Origin: Mesorhizobium sp. Root102
Lineage (GTDB): Bacteria > Pseudomonadota > Alphaproteobacteria > Rhizobiales > Rhizobiaceae
DNA: 64,000 bases
Direction: 5' to 3'
Assembly (NCBI RefSeq): GCF_001425625.1
Contig: NZ_LMCP01000046.1
Span: forward strand, 24,197 to 88,196
Position numbers and translations under genes: made by a program. The notes beneath the pieces were generated by a model that was not told the origin of the DNA, did not search any database, and saw only the letters and a program-made list of their open reading frames with translations. Shown one piece after another: positions 8,119 to 16,746 of this stretch (within the stretch, counting starts at the first letter, position 1; each line of letters begins with the position of its first letter).

Positions 8119-9654
8119 GTGACCCAGTCGCCCATTCTTGAAATCCGCGGCCTGTCCAAGGCGTTTGGCCCGGTCAAGGCGCTGAGCGATGTGCAGTTCG
8201 AGCTGCGGCGCGGCGAAATCCATGCGCTGTGCGGCGAGAACGGCGCCGGCAAGTCGACGCTGATGAACATGATCGCCGGTGTATTGCAGCCCGACGAGGG
8301 CGACATCCTGATCGATGGGGAGCGTGTTTCGATCCACTCGCCCGCGGCCGCCCAACGCCTCGGCATCGCGCTTGTCCACCAGGAGATAGCGCTGTGTCAG
8401 GACGCGACGGTTGCCGAAAACATCTATATGGCCGCGATCAACAGCCGGCGCGCGCCGCTGATGAATTTCCAGAGGCTCTACGCCGATGCCCAGAAGGTCA
8501 TGGACCTGCTCGCGCCCATTCCGGTGCGCACCAGGGTCGCGGATCTCTCCATTTCCAGCCAGCAGCTCGTCGAGATCGCCAAGGCGCTGACGCTCGACTG
8601 CAAGGTGCTGATGCTCGATGAGCCAACCGCAGCGCTCACCGAAAGCGAAGCACAGCGCCTGTTTTCGATCGTGCGCGGGCTCAGGGAGCGTGGCATTTCC
8701 GTGGTCTATATCAGCCATCGCATGGCCGAGATATTTTCGCTGTGCGACCGCGTCACCGTCTTCCGCGATGGCCGCTACGTGGTGACCGATCCGATCGCCG
8801 CCGTCTCACCGGACGATGTCGTGCGCAAGATGGTGGGCCGCGAAATCAGCCAGCTCTATCCCGACAAGCTGGCGCCGCAAGAGCCGGGGCGCCTGCTCCT
8901 GTCGGTCGGGGGGCTTTCCGATGGTCGCCGCTTCGCCGGCGTCGATCTTCAACTTCGCGCTGGTGAAATTCTCGGCATAGGCGGCCTCATCGGCGCCGGC
9001 CGCAGCGAAATCGCGCAAACGGTCTGTGGCCTCAGACCAATGACGGCAGGAACCGTTGCGCTCGACGGAAAGCAGCTGCGGCTGCGCGGCTATGGCGATG
9101 CGGTCAAAGCAGGCCTGGTTTACCTTTCGGAGGATCGCAAGGGCTCCGGCGTGTTCCTCGATCTGCCGATCGCGGCGAACATCTCGGCGCTCGACCTCGC
9201 CAGGCTGACCGGACCGCTGGGCCTGGTCGATCGCAAGGCCGAGGATCGTCAGGCGAGAGAGCTGACCGGCAGGCTCGGCGTACGCATGGCTGGCATCGAG
9301 GCCGCCGTCTCGACGCTGAGCGGCGGCAACCAACAAAAGGTCGCCATCGCCAGGCAGCTGTCGGTCGATCCCAAGGTCATCATCATGGACGAGCCGACTC
9401 GCGGCATCGATGTCGGCGCCAAGGTGGAGATCCACCGGCTGCTGCGCCAGCTTGCCAGCAGCGGTGTCGGCGTCGTCGTCATCTCGTCGGAACTGCCGGA
9501 GCTGATCGGCTTGTGCGACCGCGTCATGGTGGTGCGCGAAGGCAGGATCGCCGGTGAACTCGCCGCCAGCGAACTCGGCGAGGAAGCCATCATCATGCTC
9601 GCCTCGGGCGTCCACAACAGTTCAACTCAAAGGCAGGCCCAGAATGTCGCCTAG
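8119..9654 (+). CDS. Sugar ABC transporter ATP-binding protein (RbsA-like)
   Basis: A 511-residue tandem ABC ATPase that powers sugar import. The first domain has a full Walker A (GENGAGKSTL, about 39-48), a signature region with LSISSQQ, and Walker B LMLDEPTAAL. The second domain has the degenerate Walker A typical of RbsA (GLIGAGRSE), signature LSGGNQQKVAIARQ and Walker B IIMDEPTRGID. The GTG at 8119 is preceded by AGGAG. It follows the binding protein after about 90 bases and overlaps the permease start by 11 bases. Confidence 0.92.
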   Translation: MTQSPILEIRGLSKAFGPVKALSDVQFELRRGEIHALCGENGAGKSTLMNMIAGVLQPDEGDILIDGERVSIHSPAAAQRLGIALVHQEIALCQDATVAENIYMAAINSRRAPLMNFQRLYADAQKVMDLLAPIPVRTRVADLSISSQQLVEIAKALTLDCKVLMLDEPTAALTESEAQRLFSIVRGLRERGISVVYISHRMAEIFSLCDRVTVFRDGRYVVTDPIAAVSPDDVVRKMVGREISQLYPDKLAPQEPGRLLLSVGGLSDGRRFAGVDLQLRAGEILGIGGLIGAGRSEIAQTVCGLRPMTAGTVALDGKQLRLRGYGDAVKAGLVYLSEDRKGSGVFLDLPIAANISALDLARLTGPLGLVDRKAEDRQARELTGRLGVRMAGIEAAVSTLSGGNQQKVAIARQLSVDPKVIIMDEPTRGIDVGAKVEIHRLLRQLASSGVGVVVISSELPELIGLCDRVMVVREGRIAGELAASELGEEAIIMLASGVHNSSTQRQAQNVA

Positions 9655-10660
9655 GGAATCGGGAGAAGTGCTCGTGCACGCCGAGATCAAGGTCGCCAGT
9701 GCCGCGCGGCGCATCAATTTCGCTCAGCTCGCATCGATGCGCGAGGCCGGGCTGATCGTCATCATCCTGGCGCTGTGCATCGCCATGAGCTTAGCCTCGC
9801 CGCACTTCCTGACATGGGGCAATTTCCGCGCCATGCTGATGAGCTTTTCCATCGAAGGCATCGTCGTTGTCGGCATGACCATCCTGCTCATCGTCGGCGG
9901 CATCGACCTGTCGGTCGGCTCGGTCGTGTGTTTCTCGATGGTGGTCTCCGGAGCGCTGTTCCTCGCCGGCCTCGATCCCTGGACGGCAAGCCTGATCGGC
10001 ATCGGCGTCAGCGCGCTGATCGGCGCGGCGATGGGCTTCTTCGTCACGGTGATAGGCCTCAATCATTTCATCACGTCGCTGGCGGCCATGGTCATCGTGC
10101 GCGGCATGTGCCTGGTGGTCACCAAAGGTACGCCGCTGTCGCTGTTCACCCTGCCGCCCGCTTTCAAGGCCATCGGCCAGGGCAGTTTCAACAACATCCC
10201 CTATGTCATCCTGATCTTCGTCGTCGTGGTGGCGATCTTCGATTTCCTGCTGCGTCGCGCCACGGCCTTCCGCAAGGTTTTCTACACCGGCTCCAATGAG
10301 AAGGCCGCGCAGTTCTCGGGCATCAGGACCAACCAGGTGAAGTTCTGGGTCACGGTGCTGTGCTCGACCCTCGCCGGACTGGCCGGTGTCATCTACATGG
10401 CGCGCTTTGGCGCGGCGACGCCGACCTTCGGCGCCGGCATGGAGCTCAACATCATCGCCGCGGCGGTCATCGGCGGCGCCTCGCTCAATGGCGGCTCGGG
10501 CACCATCTTCGGGGCGATCCTCGGCATGGCGCTGCTCTCGGTGGTGACCAGCTCGCTCATCCTGCTCGATATCTCGGTCTATTGGCAGGACATGATCAAG
10601 GGATGCATTCTGCTCGCAGCCGTATCGATCGATCACTTCCTGCACCGCAAGAAGTCCTGA
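9644..10660 (+). CDS. Sugar ABC transporter permease (RbsC-like)
   Basis: A 338-residue permease of the branched-chain/ribose type (BPD_transp_2), with 8-10 hydrophobic segments. The conserved FSIEGIVVVGMTILLIVGGIDLSVG stretch and IGGASLNGGSGTIFGAILG near the C-terminus identify the RbsC family. The ATG at 9644 overlaps the end of the ATPase gene. A GTG at 9668 is an alternative, but GGGAG sits too close to it. It forms the membrane channel for the substrate bound by the protein encoded at 6995. Confidence 0.9.
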   Translation: MSPRESGEVLVHAEIKVASAARRINFAQLASMREAGLIVIILALCIAMSLASPHFLTWGNFRAMLMSFSIEGIVVVGMTILLIVGGIDLSVGSVVCFSMVVSGALFLAGLDPWTASLIGIGVSALIGAAMGFFVTVIGLNHFITSLAAMVIVRGMCLVVTKGTPLSLFTLPPAFKAIGQGSFNNIPYVILIFVVVVAIFDFLLRRATAFRKVFYTGSNEKAAQFSGIRTNQVKFWVTVLCSTLAGLAGVIYMARFGAATPTFGAGMELNIIAAAVIGGASLNGGSGTIFGAILGMALLSVVTSSLILLDISVYWQDMIKGCILLAAVSIDHFLHRKKS

Positions 10661-10684
10661 ACCTCCAAGGCACCGAGCAAGACC

Positions 10685-11665
10685 ATGGCCCCTCCCAACA
10701 CCCGCGACGACATCGCCGCTGTCCGCCAGATGCACCAGGCGCTTGTCCTGCATTATGTCGAAGGCAAGACCCAGGCCGAGATCGCCAGGGAACTCGGCAT
10801 CTCGCACGCCACCGTCAACCGGCTCATCAAGCGCGGCCACCAGCTCGGCCTCGTCGAGATCAAGATCAAGTCGCCGATCGACCATCTGGTCGACCTGGAG
10901 GCGCGGCTGGTGGCGCTGGGCGGCATCGAACGGGCGGTGGTGGTGCCGTCAGTCTCCGAAAATCCGCACACCGCCCTGCAGCGGGTCGGCGAGGCGGCGG
11001 CACGGTTGCTGCTCGACACTATCAAGGATGGCGACACCATCTCGATTACGGGCGGCAAGGGCGTCAGCGCGCTGGTCGCCGGTCTCAAGCCGGGGCGCCG
11101 CTACGATGTCGAGATCATCCCCGCCACCGGACTGGTCCAGGGCAAGCACTACACAGACGTCAACCATGTCGCCTCGCTGATGGCCGACAAGCTCGGCGGA
11201 CGCGCCTACCAGATCCATGCACCGCTGTTTGCGGACACCGCGCAGCAGCGCGAGATGCTGATGGGCATCAGCTCGGTCGCCGACGTGTTTCGCAAGGCGC
11301 GAGAGGCCGATGTCGCTGTCGTGGGCGTCGGCTCCATCCTGACCGACGATTCCAGCTACTACGATCTTCATCCGTCCTCGAATGCCGATCGCCAGGCGAT
11401 CGAGAAGTCCGGGGCCACAGGCGAGCTGCTCGCTCATCTCATCGATCGCCAGGGCAAGCTTTGCAACTACTCGCTCAATCGTTCGCTGGTCTCATTGACG
11501 CTTGACGAGTTCGCGACCATCCCGCGCTCCATCGGCATCGCTAGCGGCCCCAGCAAGGTCGCACCGATCCTCGCCGCCCTGCGCGGAGACCATCTCGACA
11601 CCATCGTCACGGACGAGGCCACCGGGCTCCAGATGCTCGAGCTGGCCGAACAGGAGGCAGCATGA
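10685..11665 (+). CDS. SorC/DeoR-type sugar-binding transcriptional regulator
   Basis: A 326-residue SorC-family regulator. The N-terminal helix-turn-helix (EGKTQAEIARELGISHATVNRLIKRG, about 27-52) is followed by the sugar-phosphate-binding domain shared with NagB-like isomerases (ISITGGKGVSALV; AVVGVGSI). SorC proteins sense phosphorylated pathway intermediates; EryD of Brucella erythritol catabolism is a known example. It follows the permease by 24 bases, and its stop overlaps the next start (ATGA). It probably controls this operon, perhaps through the palindrome at 6834-6860. Confidence 0.87.
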   Translation: MAPPNTRDDIAAVRQMHQALVLHYVEGKTQAEIARELGISHATVNRLIKRGHQLGLVEIKIKSPIDHLVDLEARLVALGGIERAVVVPSVSENPHTALQRVGEAAARLLLDTIKDGDTISITGGKGVSALVAGLKPGRRYDVEIIPATGLVQGKHYTDVNHVASLMADKLGGRAYQIHAPLFADTAQQREMLMGISSVADVFRKAREADVAVVGVGSILTDDSSYYDLHPSSNADRQAIEKSGATGELLAHLIDRQGKLCNYSLNRSLVSLTLDEFATIPRSIGIASGPSKVAPILAALRGDHLDTIVTDEATGLQMLELAEQEAA

Positions 11666-12657
11666 ATTCTCGACTGATCCAGCGGCAGATCGGCAAGTCC
11701 GGCATATCGGCGTCGGCTGTGGGCCTCGGCACCTGGGCCATTGGCGGCTGGATGTGGGGCGGCACCGACGAGAAGGAGTCGGTGCGGGCGATTGAAGCCT
11801 CGATCGACGCCGGCCTCAGCCTGATCGACACCGCACCGGCCTACGGCCTTGGCCGCAGCGAGGCGATCGTCGGCACCGCCATCAAGGGCAAGCGTGACAA
11901 GGTGGTGATCGCGACCAAATGCGGGCTAAACTGGCATTCCGGCAAAGGGGGCCATTTCTTCGACCAGGACGGCAAGCCGGTGCATCGCTATCTTGGCGCC
12001 GACGGCATCGCCTATGAAGTCGAGCAGAGCCTGCGGCGTCTCGGCACCGATCATATCGACCTCTACATCACCCATTGGCAGGACCCGACGACACCGATCG
12101 TCGAGACGATGGCAGTGCTGGAAAGACTCAAGGCGGCCGGCAAGATCCGCGCTGTCGGCGCCAGCAATATCAGCGCCGAGGATCTCAGCCACTATATCGA
12201 TGCCGGCCAGCTCGATGCGATCCAGGAGCGCTATTCGATGATCGACCACGACATCGAGAGCAGCCTGCTGCCGATCACCCGCCGCCATGACATCGCCACC
12301 CTCAGCTACTCGTCGCTGGCGCTGGGCCTGCTCACAGGCACTGTCGACCCCGGCCGAACATTCTGTGGTGACGACCAGCGCAAGGACAATCCACGCTTCT
12401 CCATGGGCAACCGGCAGAAGGTGGCAAAGCTGAAGGAGGCAATCGCCCCGATCGCCGAAAGCCGCCAGGCGTCTATGGCCCAGATCGTCATCGCGTGGAC
12501 GCTTGCCCAGCCGGGTATCACCTTCGCCCTGTGTGGCGCGCGCAATCCCGAACAGGCGCTCGACAATGCGCGGGCCGGCGAGATCACGCTTGCGGCAAGC
12601 GATCTTGCAGCCATCGACGCTGCGGCAGCCGCGCATCTCACCGCGATGGATGCCTGA
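11662..12657 (+). CDS. Aldo/keto reductase
   Basis: A 331-residue aldo/keto reductase with the whole catalytic tetrad visible: D56, Y61, K86 and H138 (LIDTAPAYGLGRSE, IATKCG, DLYITHWQ). It interconverts a carbonyl and an alcohol with NAD(P)H in the cytoplasm. The C-terminal ITFALCGARNPEQALDN segment is the cofactor-binding loop. It is translationally coupled to the SorC gene (ATGA overlap), so it belongs to the catabolic pathway. The actual substrate, a sugar, polyol or aldehyde, is not known. Confidence 0.88.
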   Translation: MNSRLIQRQIGKSGISASAVGLGTWAIGGWMWGGTDEKESVRAIEASIDAGLSLIDTAPAYGLGRSEAIVGTAIKGKRDKVVIATKCGLNWHSGKGGHFFDQDGKPVHRYLGADGIAYEVEQSLRRLGTDHIDLYITHWQDPTTPIVETMAVLERLKAAGKIRAVGASNISAEDLSHYIDAGQLDAIQERYSMIDHDIESSLLPITRRHDIATLSYSSLALGLLTGTVDPGRTFCGDDQRKDNPRFSMGNRQKVAKLKEAIAPIAESRQASMAQIVIAWTLAQPGITFALCGARNPEQALDNARAGEITLAASDLAAIDAAAAAHLTAMDA

Positions 12658-12678
12658 GCAAAAAAGGCAACAGCCCCG

Positions 12679-14376
12679 ATGAACCGTAGCCAAACACTCG
12701 CCGGTCTGCGCGACCGGCCTGATATTGCCGTGCTCATCATTGGTGGCGGCATCAACGGCATCAGCGTCTTTCGCGAACTGGCCTTGCAAGGGGTCGATGT
12801 CGTCCTGGCGGAAAAGGGCGACTACTGCAGCGGCGCCAGTGCCGCCCTGTCGCGCATGGTGCATGGCGGCCTGCGCTACCTCGAAAACGGTGAATTCAAA
12901 CTGGTGCGCGAATCGCTGCTCGAACGCGACCGCCTGCTGAGGAATGCGCCGCACTATGTGGCCCCGTTGCCGACGACGGTGCCGATCTTCGATATGTTTT
13001 CCGGCCTCGCCAACGGTGCGGTGCGTTTCCTGGGGCTGACGCGGCGGCCGAGCCGGCGCGGCGCTCTGGTGATCAAGGCCGGCCTTGCCATGTACGACTT
13101 GTTCACCGCCGCACGTCGATTGATGCCGACGCACAGGTTCAGGGGGCGTGCCGAGACCTTGAAAAAATGGCCGGCGATCAATCCGGCGATCCGCAATTCG
13201 GCGACCTACTACGACGCCTGGGTAAGCCGGCCCGAACGCCTCGGCCTGGAGATGCTGCTGGACGCCACGGCGAGCGGGGAGAACGCGCGCGCCTTGAACT
13301 ATGCACAGGTATCATCGACCGGCGACGTCCTTGCCATTACCGACAGACTGACGGGCAAAGAGCTGCCGGTGCGGGCGCAACTGGTCATCAACGCCACCGG
13401 TGGCTGGATCGACCTGACCAACAAGGCCATCGGGGCAGCGGCGCAGAGAATGATGGGCGGCACCAAGGGCTCGCATCTGATCGTCGACAACGCAGAACTC
13501 TACGCCGCGCTCGGCGGCCACATGGTCTATTACGAGAACGAGGACGGGCGCATCTGCATCCTGTTTCCCTATCTCGGCAAGGTGCTGATCGGTTCGACCG
13601 ACATTCGGGTCGACGATCCCGACCAGGTCCGTTGCGAGGAGGACGAGCAGCGCTACATCCTGCAGTCGCTCGCCTTCGTCTTTCCCTCGATCAAGGTTAC
13701 CGACGACCAGATCGTGTTCCGCTTCGCGGGAGTACGTCCCTTGCCCGCCAGCAAAGATAGTTTCACCGGCCGCATACCGCGCGACCATTTTTGCGAGTTC
13801 GTCGAGCCGGCCGGACACCTGCCGGCGACACTGTGCATGATCGGCGGCAAATGGACGACCTTCCGTTCGTTCGGGGCGTTGGCCGCGGATATGGCGCTGA
13901 AGCGACTCGGGCTCGTGCGCAGCATGGGCACGCAGGACATGGCCATCGGCGGCGGTCGCGACTTTCCGGCCGATCCGCAGGCCTGGTGTGCGTCATTCGC
14001 CGCCGAGCACGGCCTGCCGGTCGAGCGTGCGGGGACACTGCTGCAGCGCTATGGCACGTCGGCCAGGGACTTCGTTTGGCATCCAGCTGGCGAACAGGTG
14101 CTGCCGCGCTCGGACTACTCGGCAAGCGAGATCGGGCGCATCATCGAGCGTGAGCAGGTCGAGTGCCTTGCCGACCTGTTCCTGCGCCGCACCACCATCG
14201 CCATTTCGGGCGGCCTCAGCTTCGACCTCATCAACGCCGTTCTCGACATGCTGGCGGCGCACAAGGGCTGGAGCGCCAGCGAGGCCGCCGCCGAACGCTC
14301 GACTTTCCTGGCCTTGCTGGCCGACCGGCACGGCATCGATCTCCAGACGCATCAAAGGAGCGCCCTATGCGCGTAA
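12679..14376 (+). CDS. GlpD-type FAD-dependent polyol-phosphate dehydrogenase
   Basis: A 565-residue flavoprotein of the glycerol-3-phosphate dehydrogenase (GlpD) family. The FAD motif IIGGGINGISVFRELALQG is at about 20-38, and GASAALSRMVHGGLRYLENG is the conserved substrate and flavin segment. The family includes EryB, which oxidises erythritol phosphate, and the neighbouring kinase, aldolase and SorC regulator favour a polyol-phosphate substrate over plain glycerol-3-phosphate. The gene overlaps the aldolase start by 10 bases. Family is certain; substrate is inferred. Confidence 0.87.
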   Translation: MNRSQTLAGLRDRPDIAVLIIGGGINGISVFRELALQGVDVVLAEKGDYCSGASAALSRMVHGGLRYLENGEFKLVRESLLERDRLLRNAPHYVAPLPTTVPIFDMFSGLANGAVRFLGLTRRPSRRGALVIKAGLAMYDLFTAARRLMPTHRFRGRAETLKKWPAINPAIRNSATYYDAWVSRPERLGLEMLLDATASGENARALNYAQVSSTGDVLAITDRLTGKELPVRAQLVINATGGWIDLTNKAIGAAAQRMMGGTKGSHLIVDNAELYAALGGHMVYYENEDGRICILFPYLGKVLIGSTDIRVDDPDQVRCEEDEQRYILQSLAFVFPSIKVTDDQIVFRFAGVRPLPASKDSFTGRIPRDHFCEFVEPAGHLPATLCMIGGKWTTFRSFGALAADMALKRLGLVRSMGTQDMAIGGGRDFPADPQAWCASFAAEHGLPVERAGTLLQRYGTSARDFVWHPAGEQVLPRSDYSASEIGRIIEREQVECLADLFLRRTTIAISGGLSFDLINAVLDMLAAHKGWSASEAAAERSTFLALLADRHGIDLQTHQRSALCA

Positions 14377-15209
14377 ACAAGAAAGTCCGCATGAACCGGC
14401 TGTTCAGCGGTGGCCGCTGCCTCGACGTGGCGATCGATCATGGTGTCTGCAACGAACCGAGCTTTCTTGCCGGGCTCGAAGACATGGCCGGTGTCGTCAC
14501 ACAGCTGGTCAAGGCCGGCCCCGACGCCATCCAGATGAACTACGGCCAGGCCGATCTGCTGCAGTCCGTACCGGGCAAGGATAAGCCGGCGCTGGTGATG
14601 CGCATCGACATGGGCAATCCCTACAACAGGACACGCCACCGGGCGATGTGGGCGGTGCTGCAGAACGATGCCGAACCCTTGCTTGGCGCCATCGAGATGG
14701 ATGCGGCTTGCGTCGTGGTCAATCTGTTCATGCTGCCCGACGAGCCGGATCTGTTCCGGCAATGCGTGCAGAACATCGCCCGCGTGCGCGCCGATTGCGA
14801 GAAATACGGCCTGCCGCTGATGATCGAGCCGCTGGCCATGCTGCCGGTCACTGAGCATGGCGGCTACATGGTTGACGGCGATGCCGAAAAGATCGTCACC
14901 TTGACCCGGCTTGCCCGCGAGATGGGTGCCGATATCGTCAAGGCCGATCCGACCACCGATCCGAACGATTTCCACCGCGTCGTCGAGGCCGCGCGGTGCC
15001 CGGTGCTGGTGCGCGGCGGCGGCAAGGAGGACCTGCGTGCTGTGTTCGACAAATCGGCTGCCTTGATGGCACAAGGTGCGCTTGGCATGGTCTATGGCCG
15101 CAACATCTACCAGCATGCCAACCCGAGAGCTGTCGTGCGCGGGCTGATGGCGATCATCCATGACGATGCCGATGGCGGCGTGGCCTGGGACCTGTACAAC
15201 CAGGCATAG
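14367..15209 (+). CDS. DhnA/LsrF-type class I aldolase
   Basis: A 280-residue TIM-barrel protein of the DeoC/LacD/FbaB (DhnA) aldolase family. It shows the AIDHGV motif (about 22-27), a probable Schiff-base lysine K192 in MGADIVKADPTTD, and the phosphate-binding VLVRGGGKED and GMVYGRNIYQ segments. It would cleave a ketose (or ketose phosphate) into two shorter fragments. The ATG at 14367 has a strong AAAGGAG six bases upstream and overlaps the dehydrogenase gene end. In the pathway it most likely follows the kinase and the dehydrogenase. Confidence 0.85.
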   Translation: MRVNKKVRMNRLFSGGRCLDVAIDHGVCNEPSFLAGLEDMAGVVTQLVKAGPDAIQMNYGQADLLQSVPGKDKPALVMRIDMGNPYNRTRHRAMWAVLQNDAEPLLGAIEMDAACVVVNLFMLPDEPDLFRQCVQNIARVRADCEKYGLPLMIEPLAMLPVTEHGGYMVDGDAEKIVTLTRLAREMGADIVKADPTTDPNDFHRVVEAARCPVLVRGGGKEDLRAVFDKSAALMAQGALGMVYGRNIYQHANPRAVVRGLMAIIHDDADGGVAWDLYNQA

Positions 15210-15231
15210 GCTGCGGCCTCGGGAGGCGCCA

Positions 15232-16746
15232 ATGGCAAACTACATCCTCGGCCTCGATGCCGGCAACACGGTCATCAAGGCCATCCTCTTCGACCTGTCG
15301 GGACGCGAGTTGGCGCTTGCCGCCCGCGATGGCCGCTCATCCATGCCAAAGCCCGGACATGTCGAGCGCGACCTCGACGAACTCTGGCGCAACGCGGTTT
15401 CGGTCATCGGCCAATGCATCGCCGAGGCCGGCATCGACGCCGGCGAGATCGTCGCCATCGGCTGCGCCGGCCATGGCAACGGTCTCTACGCGCTCGATCG
15501 CGTAGGTGCGCCGCTGATCGGGATCCAGTCGCTTGACACACGCGCGGTCGGCATCGTTGCCGAATGGGCAAAACAGGATGTCGGCGACCGCACCTATGCA
15601 CACTGCCTGCAACGGCCGTGGGCGGCGCAGACGCCGACCCTGCTTGCCTGGCTCAAGCGCTTTTCGCCGGCGCTGTTCGCTCGGATAGGCACGGTCTTCC
15701 TGTGCAAGGATTTCGTCGTCAATCGCCTGACCGGCGTGCGCTGCAGCGACACCTCCGACATGTCGGGCTGCGGCCTGCTGCAGATGCGGGCTCGGCGCTA
15801 CGAGCCGGACCTGCTTGCCGCCTACGGGCTGGGCGATTGCACGGACCTGCTGCCGCCAGTGCTGGAATCGGCCGACATTGCCGGTCATGTCAGCGAGGAG
15901 GTGGCGGCCCTGACGGGACTGCGCGCCGGCACGCCCGTCGTGGCCGGGCTGTTCGATGTCGTCGCCAGCGCGGTCGGTTCGGGTGTGACCAGAACCGGTG
16001 CCGCCTCGGTCATCGCCGGAACCTGGAGCATCAACCAGGTCATCACCGACGAACCGATCCGCGACCCCTCAATCTTCATGCTGTCGACTTTCGATCGCCA
16101 GCGCTATCTGGCGATCGAATCCAGCGCCACATCGGCCGCCAATCTCGAATGGATCGTTCGCGAATTCCTCGAACATGGCGGCGAAGCCGGCAAGTCGCCG
16201 TTCGAATTGTGCAGCGAACTCGTCGCTTCCGTCGACCCGAACAGCGACATCCCGATCTATCATCCTTTCCTGTACGGCTCGCAGCAGAATGGGCACGCGC
16301 GCGCCGGCTTCTACGGCATCGCCGGCTGGCACAGCCGGGCACATCTGCTTCGTGCGCTGTTCGAGGGCGTCGCCTTCGAGCACAAGCGCCATGTCGAGAC
16401 GTTGCACAAAGCGGGCGCCGATTTCGACCAGGTGGTGCTGTCTGGCGGCGGCTCGCGCAGCACGGTCTGGCCGCAGATCTTCGCTGATGTGCTCGTCGTG
16501 CCCGTTACCGTGGCGCGCAGCCGCGAAACCGGAGCCCTGGGAGCGGCGATCGCTGCGGGTACCGGGGTGGGCATCTTCGCGGACTACAATGCCGGTGCCG
16601 CCGCCATGACGGCAGCCGCCCGACATTTTTTACCCAACGAGGCGGTTGCCGACGCCTATGCACGGCGGTATCGACTGTACGGCGAGATCAACCAGGCGAT
16701 GACCCCGATATGGGAGCGCATCGGCGGACAGCAGGCGCGCACGTGA
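15232..16746 (+). CDS. FGGY-family carbohydrate kinase
   Basis: A 504-residue FGGY kinase (xylulokinase/L-xylulose kinase/erythritol kinase superfamily) that phosphorylates a sugar or polyol with ATP. The N-terminal phosphate loop reads LGLDAGNTVIKAILFDLSG. The family's C-terminal domain contains VVLSGGGSRSTVWPQIFADV and RSRETGALGAAIAAGTGVG. The ATG at 15232 has GGGAGG five bases upstream. The gene overlaps the following GMC oxidoreductase start (GTGA). It commits the imported substrate to the pathway. Confidence 0.9.
   Translation: MANYILGLDAGNTVIKAILFDLSGRELALAARDGRSSMPKPGHVERDLDELWRNAVSVIGQCIAEAGIDAGEIVAIGCAGHGNGLYALDRVGAPLIGIQSLDTRAVGIVAEWAKQDVGDRTYAHCLQRPWAAQTPTLLAWLKRFSPALFARIGTVFLCKDFVVNRLTGVRCSDTSDMSGCGLLQMRARRYEPDLLAAYGLGDCTDLLPPVLESADIAGHVSEEVAALTGLRAGTPVVAGLFDVVASAVGSGVTRTGAASVIAGTWSINQVITDEPIRDPSIFMLSTFDRQRYLAIESSATSAANLEWIVREFLEHGGEAGKSPFELCSELVASVDPNSDIPIYHPFLYGSQQNGHARAGFYGIAGWHSRAHLLRALFEGVAFEHKRHVETLHKAGADFDQVVLSGGGSRSTVWPQIFADVLVVPVTVARSRETGALGAAIAAGTGVGIFADYNAGAAAMTAAARHFLPNEAVADAYARRYRLYGEINQAMTPIWERIGGQQART

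Noticed and set aside
10360..11505. A 381-codon frame over the end of the permease and the SorC gene
   Set aside because: It is an out-of-frame reading of two well supported genes.
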